5,776 nt of DNA, from contig DIPB01000059.1 of the NCBI GenBank assembly GCA_002426275.1, positions 1-5,776 of the forward strand. The letters run 5' to 3'. The translations under genes were made by a program, and so were the position numbers. Below are positions 1 through 5,508 of the stretch, in pieces; position 1 is the first letter of the stretch, and each line of letters starts with the position of its first letter. Under the pieces are notes generated by a model. The model worked only from the letters and a program-made list of their open reading frames with translations, was not told where the DNA came from and did no database searches. Origin of the DNA: Firmicutes bacterium UBA5499 (GTDB taxonomy: Bacteria; Bacillota; DTU084).

Positions 1-1350
1 GATACCAATACCTTGGTGATGATTGACGGCTATAAGGATTCCGATTACGTCTCCATTATCAAAGAGCTGTGCCCGGAGCTGGAGACGGCCGAGCCTGGCA
101 AGCCGCTGCATCTCAAGCGGCTGCCCTTTCTCCGGCATATCATCACCGTGGACTCCGAACAACCCGGCTGTTTGACCTGGGACGAGACCATAGCGCTGGC
201 GGAGAAAGTCCCCAAAGAGGAGGTTTGCCGCCGGGCGCTTGCCATCGACAGGCACGATGTGTGCAATATGCAGTACACCTCAGGTACCACCGGCTTTCCC
301 AAGGGGGTGATGTTGACCCATTACAATGTGGTGAATAACGGCAAGTGCATCGGCGACTGCATGGATCTGTCCACGGCGGACAAGATGTTGGTGCAGGTGC
401 CCATGTTTCATTGTTTCGGCATGGTCTTATCCATGACCGCCTCTATGACCCATGGGGTGACGCTCTGTCCGATTCCCTACTTCTCTCCCAGATGGGCGTT
501 GGATTGTATTGACCGGGAGAAAATCACTTGCTTCAACGGGGTTCCCACCATGTTCATCGCCATGTTGGAACATGAAAAATTTCCTCAAACTGACTGTTCG
601 CACATCCGCACCGGCATTATGGCCGGCAGTCCCTGTCCCACAAAAGTGATGCAGGATGTGGTGGATAAAATGAATATGAAAGAGATCACCATCGTCTTCG
701 GTCAGACGGAGAGCTCGCCGGGCTGCACCCAAAGCAGGGTTGACGACTCCCTGGAGCTGCGCGTAAATACGGTGGGCCGGGCTCTGCCGGGCGTAGAGTG
801 CAAGATCGTCGACCCGGTCAGCGGCAAGGATCTGCCTGTGAATACGGACGGCGAATTTGTGGCCCGAGGGTACAATATCATGAAGGGTTATTATAAGATG
901 CCCGAGGCTACGGCAGCGGTGATCGATGAAAACGGCTGGCTGCACACAGGAGATTTAGCGCGCTGCGACGAGAATGGCTATTACAGGATTACCGGCCGGA
1001 TCAAGGACATGATCATCCGGGGCGGGGAGAACATATATCCCAAGGAGATCGAGGATTTCATCTATACTCATCCCAAAGTAAAGGACGTTCAGGTGATCGG
1101 CATTCCAGACAAAGAGTACGGCGAGGAGATCATGGCCTGCGTGATCCTCAAAGAAGGCGTCGCCATGACTGCAGATGAGCTCAAGGATTTTGTCAGGACC
1201 CATATGGCCAAGCACAAAACTCCGCGATACGTGGATTTTGTTCGGGAGTTCCCGCTGAACGCCGCGGGTAAAGTACTGAAATACAAGATGCGGGAAGCGG
1301 CCGTGGAAAAATTAAAATTGCAGGGACTGGAGATAATACAGACGGCTTGA
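1..1350 (+). CDS. Medium-chain acyl-CoA ligase, ACSF2-like AMP-binding enzyme (5' partial)
   Basis: This is an adenylate-forming acyl-CoA synthetase, which activates a fatty acid with ATP to an acyl-AMP and then transfers it to CoA in the cytoplasm. The frame is open from base 1 and ends at TGA 1348-1350, leaving 449 residues; family members have about 550, so roughly 100 N-terminal residues lie off the left edge. Numbering from the first codon, the ATP-binding P-loop YTSGTTGFPKG is at 92-102, the FGQTE motif at 233-237, the TGD motif at 316-318, the hinge region GRIKDMIIRGGENIYP from 332, and the catalytic lysine in NAAGK at 424. The whole stretch, especially AGSPCP and the RIKDMIIRGGENIYPKEIEDF region, resembles human ACSF2 as I remember it and bacterial medium-chain ligases. 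All catalytic motifs are intact. Substrate chain length is inferred from family resemblance only; another carboxylic acid substrate is possible. No pathway partner is visible; the next gene is an rRNA methyltransferase. Confidence 0.93.
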   Translation, partial: DTNTLVMIDGYKDSDYVSIIKELCPELETAEPGKPLHLKRLPFLRHIITVDSEQPGCLTWDETIALAEKVPKEEVCRRALAIDRHDVCNMQYTSGTTGFPKGVMLTHYNVVNNGKCIGDCMDLSTADKMLVQVPMFHCFGMVLSMTASMTHGVTLCPIPYFSPRWALDCIDREKITCFNGVPTMFIAMLEHEKFPQTDCSHIRTGIMAGSPCPTKVMQDVVDKMNMKEITIVFGQTESSPGCTQSRVDDSLELRVNTVGRALPGVECKIVDPVSGKDLPVNTDGEFVARGYNIMKGYYKMPEATAAVIDENGWLHTGDLARCDENGYYRITGRIKDMIIRGGENIYPKEIEDFIYTHPKVKDVQVIGIPDKEYGEEIMACVILKEGVAMTADELKDFVRTHMAKHKTPRYVDFVREFPLNAAGKVLKYKMREAAVEKLKLQGLEIIQTA

Positions 1351-1362
1351 TTCTGGCCGCAA

Positions 1363-1369
1363 GAGGTGG
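1363..1369 (+). promoter_or_regulatory. Ribosome binding site that decides the rlmA start
   Basis: GAGGTGG at 1363-1369 is the only good Shine-Dalgarno match in the gap after the acyl-CoA ligase. It lies 5 bases before TTG 1375. The alternative GTG start at 1366 falls inside this same element and has no purine-rich site of its own upstream, so TTG 1375 is preferred. Confidence 0.6.
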
Positions 1370-1374
1370 AGCTA

Positions 1375-2193
1375 TTGGCTTCTGAGACCTTATTTCAATG
1401 CCCAAATTGTGCCGCAGCGTTGAAACAAGGTGATAAACAGTATTTTTGTGCCAACGGGCATAGTTTTGATCTGGCAAAACAAGGCTATGTGAACTTGCTG
1501 CTGCCCAGGGACACAGGCTCCGCAGCGCCTGGAGACAACAGGGAAATGCTGCGCAGCAGAAGAGAATTTCTTGATGGGGGCTATTATGCCAAGTTTTCCG
1601 CGGCCGTCTGCCAAGAGATTGCGCCTTCGAAGTCCAGCCGGGTTGACATTCTTGACGCAGGCTGCGGCGAAGGCTATTACCTGCGCGCGGCGGCGGAGAC
1701 ATTGCAGGATATGGGCCGGCAAGCGGCTCTTTATGGGATCGACGTTTCAAAGTCCGCAATTCGGTATGCAGCGGGCAGATATAAACAGATCCGGTTCGCG
1801 GTTGCCAGCAATTATCATCTTCCCATCCGGACCAGAAGCGTTGATTGCCTGCTGTGCATTTTCGCTCCCAGGTGCGAGGCGGAATTCAGCCGGGTCTTGA
1901 AACCGGAGGGCAACCTCATTGTGGCGGCGCCAGGGCCGCGACATTTGGTTCAGTTGCGAGAACTGCTTTACGAGTGTCCCCCTCCCATTGGCGAGAGAGG
2001 CACTATGGGGGACGGGTTCAGGCTGGCCAGACAGAGCAATGTCCGCTATGAGATTTTCCTAACCAGTCACGATTTATTAAATTTGTTCCTGATGACTCCC
2101 TTCAGTCGCCACGCGGACAAGCAACTGCTGGAGGGGATTGATAGTCTAGCCTGTGAGGTTGATTTTAGGATCTTTGTTTATCAAAAGCGCTGA
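1375..2193 (+). CDS. rlmA: 23S rRNA (guanine-N1)-methyltransferase RlmA
   Basis: This SAM-dependent enzyme methylates N1 of a guanine in the helix 35 hairpin of 23S rRNA: G745 for the E. coli type, G748 for the Gram-positive RlmA(II)/TlrB type. Which position is used here cannot be read from the sequence. Numbering from GTG 1366, a zinc-binding head has C12, C15, C28 and H32 (CPNC...CANGH), followed by the family phrase QGYVNLL. The SAM-binding glycine motif DAGCGEG is at 97-103, then GIDVSKSAIRYAA, LKPEG and APGPRHLVQL, all aligned in order with E. coli RlmA as recalled. Length is 272 residues from TTG 1375 or 275 from GTG 1366, normal for the family. TTG is chosen because GTG overlaps the Shine-Dalgarno sequence; an in-frame stop at 1348 rules out any longer version. 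The gap to the upstream gene is 24 bases without a terminator, so co-transcription with it is likely. Confidence 0.92.
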   Translation: MASETLFQCPNCAAALKQGDKQYFCANGHSFDLAKQGYVNLLLPRDTGSAAPGDNREMLRSRREFLDGGYYAKFSAAVCQEIAPSKSSRVDILDAGCGEGYYLRAAAETLQDMGRQAALYGIDVSKSAIRYAAGRYKQIRFAVASNYHLPIRTRSVDCLLCIFAPRCEAEFSRVLKPEGNLIVAAPGPRHLVQLRELLYECPPPIGERGTMGDGFRLARQSNVRYEIFLTSHDLLNLFLMTPFSRHADKQLLEGIDSLACEVDFRIFVYQKR

Positions 2194-2217
2194 CGATCCG
2201 CCCGCTTGGGTTATAAA
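2190..2217 (+). promoter_or_regulatory. Weak candidate promoter between rlmA and the Ca-ATPase
   Basis: CTGACG at 2190-2195 matches four of six bases of the -35 consensus, and TATAAA at 2212-2217 matches five of six of the -10 consensus, with 16 bases between them. Transcription would start near 2224. The -35 overlaps the rlmA stop codon. The match could be chance; the TATAAA also lies in the loop and arm of a small inverted repeat. Confidence 0.3.
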
Positions 2218-2221
2218 ACCC
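2208..2221 (+). other. Small inverted repeat GGGTT-ATAA-AACCC
   Basis: A perfect 5-base stem with a 4-base loop lies just after rlmA. It is not followed by a T-run, so it does not look like an intrinsic terminator. Its last two bases (2220-2221) are also needed by the larger hairpin that covers the next ribosome binding site, so in a read-through transcript the two stems would compete. Confidence 0.4.
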
Positions 2222-2258
2222 TCCTGCCGCTGAATATGAATAGTAAGAGCGGAGGAGG
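2220..2258 (+). promoter_or_regulatory. Potential hairpin masking the Ca-ATPase ribosome binding site
   Basis: The Shine-Dalgarno element GGAGGAGG (2251-2258) sits 10 bases before the GTG start at 2269. It can be fully paired: CCTCCT (2220-2225) with AGGAGG (2253-2258), a single bulged G at 2226, then CCGC (2227-2230) with GCGG (2249-2252), giving ten base pairs around an 18-base AT-rich loop (2231-2248). This is read directly from the bases. That it reduces translation of the ATPase, or responds to an ion, temperature or a protein, is inference. I see no match to the conserved core of the yybP-ykoY manganese riboswitch. Confidence 0.5.
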
Positions 2259-2268
2259 TTGATGTTCT

Positions 2269-4974
2269 GTGAATGATTGGCATGCATTGGCTCTGGACCA
2301 GATCATTTCGCATTTCCAAACGGACAAAGAAGGCGGACTTAGCGCCAGAGAAGCAAAAAAAAGATTGACTGCAGTCGGCCAGAATACATTGGCTGAATAT
2401 AAGCGGCCCAGTCCCGCGGCGATCTTTTTCAGCCAATTCAGCGACTTTATGGTTTTAGTGCTCATCGGAGCCGCGCTCCTGTCAGGTTGGTTAGGCGAGT
2501 GGAACGATGCGGTTACCATTTTAAGCATTGTCTTTCTGAATGCGGTATTGGGATTCGTTCAGGAATACAGGGCTGAAAAATCTCTGGACGCCCTCAGAAG
2601 ACTTTCAGCTCCCCTGGCCCGGGTGAAGAGGAGAGGAGAGATGCTGAAAATCCCGGCAGCCGAGGTGGTGCCGGGAGATCTGGCGGTGCTCTCCGCCGGC
2701 GACCGCATCCCTGCGGATTTACGCTTGGTACAGGCAGATGAATTGGAAATAGATGAATCCACCCTCACCGGCGAATCCCTGCCCGTCCACAAACATACCG
2801 GAGAGGTGGCGCCGGAGGCAGCGCTGGCCGAACGGGGAAATATGGCTTGGATGGGCGCCATGGTTACTAAAGGCGAAGCTGAGGGAATAGTCGTGGCCAC
2901 AGGCATGGAGACGCAAATGGGACAGATCGCCAATCTCCTTGGCGGCGGTAAGCAAGATACCCCGCTGGAAAAACGTCTGACTCAGCTGGGGAAATATTTG
3001 GTGCTTTTCTGCGGCGCGGTGTGCGCTCTGGTTGTGATCCTCGGACTTCTGCGCGGAGAACCCTTGGAGCAAATGGTGATGCTTGGCATTAGCCTTGCCG
3101 TCGCGGCGATTCCCGAGGGGCTGCCGGCGATTGTCACCATCGCTTTAGCCTTGGGAGTTCAGAGAATGAGCCAAAGGCGGGCCATTGTGCGGCAGCTTCC
3201 GGCTGTGGAAACTTTAGGCTGCGTCAGCACCATCTGCGCTGACAAAACAGGCACTTTGACTGCCAATGCCCTGACCGTCCAGACGCTTTACCTAGCAGGG
3301 AAAAAGATCACAGTCAGCGGGATAGGATACGAACCGACTGGAGATTTCTATCAAGGGGGGAGAAAGCTCACGGCAGCTGCAGATCCCACCTTGGCTTTGG
3401 CCCTTGAGATCGCGGTTCTGTGCAATAAGGCAGAGCTGCAAAAAGGCAGCGGCAGGCGCAAACAACAATGGGCCGGCACAGGCGATCCCACGGAGATCGC
3501 TTTGCTGGTCTTGGCCGGCAAAGGCGGAATCTGGAGAGAAGCTTTAGCAAAGAAAGGGTTTGAACTCGTCTCCCAGCGCGCTTTCGATTCAACCCGCAAA
3601 ATGATGAGCGTGCTGTCCCGCAGCCCAGAGGGACGGTTTCTTACCTTGACCAAAGGCGCGCCCGAGGTGATCTTGCAGAAGTGCGGCAAGAAATTTGAGC
3701 AGAACCGCATTTTGCCTTTGAATGCCGAGGCCAAGCGGCAAATCAAGGCGGTGGCCGACGAGTTCGCAGACGAAGCCATGCGCGTCCTTGCCCTGGCCTG
3801 GAAGGGCTGGCAGGTAAAGCCGGCTGAAGATTGGGAACAAGATTTGGTTTTCGTGGGCTTGGTTGGCATGGCGGATCATCCCAGAGAAGGCGTCAGCGCC
3901 GCCATAGCCAAAGCCCGCTCTGCCGGCATTCGCACCATCATGATCACCGGGGATCACGTCCGCACGGCGGTGGCTACGGCGGCAAAATTGGGCATGAGAA
4001 TAGAAGAAGGGCAAGTCTGGGAAGAGGCGCAGCTGGCAAAGCTGAGCCCCCCAGAATTGCGGAAGGTAGTCAGCCGGGCTAAGGTCTTTGCCAGAGTGAC
4101 TCCTAAACGCAAATTAGACATCGTTAAAGCGCTGAAGGAGTCTGGAGAAATCGTGGCCATGACCGGAGACGGAGTCAATGACGCGCCGGCTCTTCAGGAA
4201 GCACACGTGGGAGTGGCTATGGGCAGGAGCGGAACCGATGTGGCGCGCGAAGCGGCAAAAGTGGTGCTCACAGATGATAATTTCGCGACCATCGTTGCCG
4301 CCATTGAAGAAGGCAGAAGCATTTATGAGAATATCCGCAAATTCATCCGCTATCTTTTAGGCTGCAATGTGGGAGAAATCTTGGTGATGCTTTTAGCGTC
4401 AATTCTGGGACTACCCGCGCCGTTGCTGCCCATTCAGCTGTTATGGTTGAATCTGGTGACCGACGGGCTGCCGGCCATGGCCCTAGGCTTGGAGCCGCCG
4501 GAACGCGCGCTGATGGAAGAGCCTCCCAGACAGCAGGATGAAGGGATCTTCTCCCGGGGCCTACTGAAAAAAATCATTTGGCAAGGAATCATCGTCGGCG
4601 GCGGCGCCATCGTGGCGTTCATCATCGCCCTTAACGGCTCGAATTGGAATTTGGGGCAGGCCAGAACCGTAGCTTTCAGCACCCTTGTCTTTAGCCAGCT
4701 CGCCTTTGCCTTTCGCTGTCGCTGGGAACACCGCTTTGCCGCAGACTGGCAGGGAAACCCCATGCTCCTGTTTTCCGTGCTGATCTCTGCTACAATGCAA
4801 TTTCTGGTTCTGAGCTGGCGTCCTTTGGCCGTGCTTTTTCGGACAGCGTCCCTGGAAGCTTGGCAGTGGTGGCTGATTTTTCTTTTCTCATCTTGGCCTT
4901 TGCTGCTGGGCCAGTGGCTGCAAAGCTTTCTGGCAAGTTTTGGCAAGCGCTTAAGCATGGTCAAGATCAGCTAG
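2269..4974 (+). CDS. SERCA-like P2A calcium-transporting P-type ATPase (YloB-like)
   Basis: This inner-membrane pump uses ATP to export Ca2+ from the cytoplasm. The 901 residues are full length for bacterial P2A ATPases. In order: N-terminal cation-ATPase domain (about 3-70), M1-M2 (about 53-98), actuator domain with TGE at 167-169, M3-M4 (about 243-292) with PEGLP from 282, phosphorylation site DKTGT with aspartate D325, nucleotide-binding FDSTRK at 439-444 and KGAPE at 462-466, TGD at 560-562, GDGVND at 633-638, and six C-terminal membrane segments (about 696-886). Ca2+ ligands of SERCA are matched by E283 (M4), N700 and E703 (M5, NVGE), N728, T731 and D732 (M6, NLVTD); the M8 glutamate appears to be Q810. 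GTG 2269 is chosen because GGAGGAGG lies 10 bases upstream; ATG 2262 runs into a stop after four codons. Position next to remA matches B. subtilis yloB. Mn2+ transport is a possible alternative, but the M4-M6 residues favour Ca2+. Confidence 0.95.
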   Translation: MNDWHALALDQIISHFQTDKEGGLSAREAKKRLTAVGQNTLAEYKRPSPAAIFFSQFSDFMVLVLIGAALLSGWLGEWNDAVTILSIVFLNAVLGFVQEYRAEKSLDALRRLSAPLARVKRRGEMLKIPAAEVVPGDLAVLSAGDRIPADLRLVQADELEIDESTLTGESLPVHKHTGEVAPEAALAERGNMAWMGAMVTKGEAEGIVVATGMETQMGQIANLLGGGKQDTPLEKRLTQLGKYLVLFCGAVCALVVILGLLRGEPLEQMVMLGISLAVAAIPEGLPAIVTIALALGVQRMSQRRAIVRQLPAVETLGCVSTICADKTGTLTANALTVQTLYLAGKKITVSGIGYEPTGDFYQGGRKLTAAADPTLALALEIAVLCNKAELQKGSGRRKQQWAGTGDPTEIALLVLAGKGGIWREALAKKGFELVSQRAFDSTRKMMSVLSRSPEGRFLTLTKGAPEVILQKCGKKFEQNRILPLNAEAKRQIKAVADEFADEAMRVLALAWKGWQVKPAEDWEQDLVFVGLVGMADHPREGVSAAIAKARSAGIRTIMITGDHVRTAVATAAKLGMRIEEGQVWEEAQLAKLSPPELRKVVSRAKVFARVTPKRKLDIVKALKESGEIVAMTGDGVNDAPALQEAHVGVAMGRSGTDVAREAAKVVLTDDNFATIVAAIEEGRSIYENIRKFIRYLLGCNVGEILVMLLASILGLPAPLLPIQLLWLNLVTDGLPAMALGLEPPERALMEEPPRQQDEGIFSRGLLKKIIWQGIIVGGGAIVAFIIALNGSNWNLGQARTVAFSTLVFSQLAFAFRCRWEHRFAADWQGNPMLLFSVLISATMQFLVLSWRPLAVLFRTASLEAWQWWLIFLFSSWPLLLGQWLQSFLASFGKRLSMVKIS

Positions 4975-4990
4975 AATTTTGCTGAAAGTA

Positions 4991-5019
4991 TTGTTTATGG
5001 TGGGAATTTATAGTAAAAT
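4991..5019 (+). promoter_or_regulatory. Candidate sigma-A promoter for mihF-remA
   Basis: TTGTTT (4991-4996) and TAAAAT (5014-5019) are separated by exactly 17 bases. The -35 matches three of six and the -10 five of six consensus bases, within an AT-rich stretch. Transcription would begin near 5026, giving an untranslated leader of about 135 bases before the GTG at 5161. Confidence 0.5.
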
Positions 5020-5029
5020 AGGTTAACGG

Positions 5030-5075
5030 GTCCTTGTTTTTCTAGGCTTGCGGCAGGAAATTCCTACAAAAGGAC
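5030..5075 (+). promoter_or_regulatory. Leader hairpin 1 of mihF
   Basis: GTCCTTGT (5030-5037) can pair with ACAA (5066-5069) and GGAC (5072-5075), leaving a two-A bulge at 5070-5071, for eight base pairs. AGG (5044-5046) can further pair with CCT (5063-5065) inside. The apex holds TGCGGCAGGAAA. There is no T-run after the stem, so this is not a standard terminator. A regulatory role is inferred from its position only. Confidence 0.4.
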
Positions 5076-5091
5076 GAACTAACTAACAGTA

Positions 5092-5123
5092 GCTTTCTAT
5101 GTTGAATGTTGAACAGAGAAAGC
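5092..5123 (+). promoter_or_regulatory. Leader hairpin 2 of mihF
   Basis: GCTTTCT (5092-5098) is perfectly complementary to AGAAAGC (5117-5123). After one A-G mismatch (5099/5116), TGTT (5100-5103) pairs with AACA (5112-5115), closing an 8-base loop, GAATGTTG. This makes an 11-pair, near-continuous hairpin. It is followed by AAAATTCAAATG, not a T-run, so it does not fit an intrinsic terminator; it ends 21 bases before the Shine-Dalgarno element and leaves that element free. Confidence 0.5.
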
Positions 5124-5144
5124 AAAATTCAAATGTGAGAACAC

Positions 5145-5153
5145 AAAGGGGGA
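5145..5153 (+). promoter_or_regulatory. Ribosome binding site of mihF
   Basis: AAAGGGGGA at 5145-5153 lies 7 bases before GTG 5161 and fixes that codon as the start. Confidence 0.7.
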
Positions 5154-5160
5154 ACAATAG

Positions 5161-5493
5161 GTGTCTCTGCCCAAATTAACGCCAGAAGAGCGTCGCCTTG
5201 CCTTGGAAAAGGCACAGAGGTTACGCAAAGAAAGATCTGAAATCAGACGCCAGTTGAAAGATGGCAAGCTGACTCTCTCGGAGCTGCTTGAGAAAGAGTC
5301 GGACGAAGTCGTCGGCAGGATGAGAGTCGATCACGTTCTGCAATCTTTACCATCCATAGGGAAAAAGATTTCCGGCAGAATCATGGATGAAATCGGGATC
5401 GCAGCCAGCAAGCGCTTAGGCGGTCTCAGTTCGCGTCAGCGCACGGAGTTGGCTGCTTTTGCGCAGCGTTTTGAGGAAAAGAAAGAAGCGTAA
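5161..5493 (+). CDS. mihF: Integration host factor of the actinobacterial type (mIHF/sIHF family)
   Basis: This is a small basic DNA-binding protein that binds and bends DNA with little sequence preference; in mycobacteria and Streptomyces it helps shape the nucleoid and was first found as a phage integration cofactor. It is unrelated to the HU-like IHF of E. coli. The 110 residues match the 105-110 residue core of the family. Residues about 1-35 form a highly charged helix (PEERRLALEKAQRLRKER, then RRQLKDGKLTL); residues about 50-100 form the helix-two-turn-helix DNA-binding part, with the family phrases VGRMRVDHVLQSLPSIGKK, IMDEIGI and RLGGLSSRQR. GTG 5161 is supported by a strong Shine-Dalgarno site. 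remA follows after 15 bases, so the two are almost certainly one operon. In actinobacteria mihF precedes gmk directly; here remA lies between. The family call is firm; the role in this organism is inferred. Confidence 0.9.
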   Translation: MSLPKLTPEERRLALEKAQRLRKERSEIRRQLKDGKLTLSELLEKESDEVVGRMRVDHVLQSLPSIGKKISGRIMDEIGIAASKRLGGLSSRQRTELAAFAQRFEEKKEA

Positions 5494-5500
5494 GAGGGGG
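5494..5500 (+). promoter_or_regulatory. Ribosome binding site of remA
   Basis: GAGGGGG directly follows the mihF stop codon and lies 8 bases before TTG 5509. The next possible start, GTG 5515, would be 14 bases away, so TTG 5509 is the better choice. Confidence 0.65.
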
Positions 5501-5508
5501 AAAGCGGG

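Larger units (their letters stand above)
4975..5160 (+). other. 186-base intergenic region: promoter and leader of mihF-remA
   Basis: This AT-richer gap has no open frame of note and no recognisable intrinsic terminator after the ATPase stop, so some read-through from the ATPase is possible. It holds a candidate promoter (4991-5019), a hairpin (5030-5075) containing the DNA palindrome AGGAAATTCCT (5055-5065), a second hairpin (5092-5123) with a tandem TGTTGAA repeat in its upper part (5100-5113), and the mihF ribosome binding site (5145-5153). Confidence 0.6.

Noticed and set aside
427..945. Long antisense open frame of 172 codons opposite the acyl-CoA ligase
   Set aside because: It lies fully inside a gene with all family motifs, has no recognisable domain, and is a by-product of codon bias in the sense strand.
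1193..1759. Antisense open frame of 188 codons across the ligase-rlmA junction
   Set aside because: It overlaps two well supported genes and its translation is low-complexity, without recognisable motifs.
2208..2221. Inverted repeat after rlmA as an intrinsic terminator
   Set aside because: The stem is only five pairs and is followed by CTCCTGCC rather than a T-run.
2194..2268. yybP-ykoY manganese riboswitch ahead of the P-type ATPase
   Set aside because: These riboswitches often precede such pumps, but the 75-base gap is too short and I could not find the conserved loop sequences.
4434..4964. Antisense open frame of 176 codons opposite the ATPase membrane segments
   Set aside because: It mirrors conserved M6-M10 coding sequence of the pump; no ribosome binding site or family likeness was seen.
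5092..5123. Second leader hairpin as a terminator of the ATPase gene or an attenuator
   Set aside because: No T-run follows the stem on the + strand, and none is positioned to serve the - strand. It is kept as a leader structure instead.
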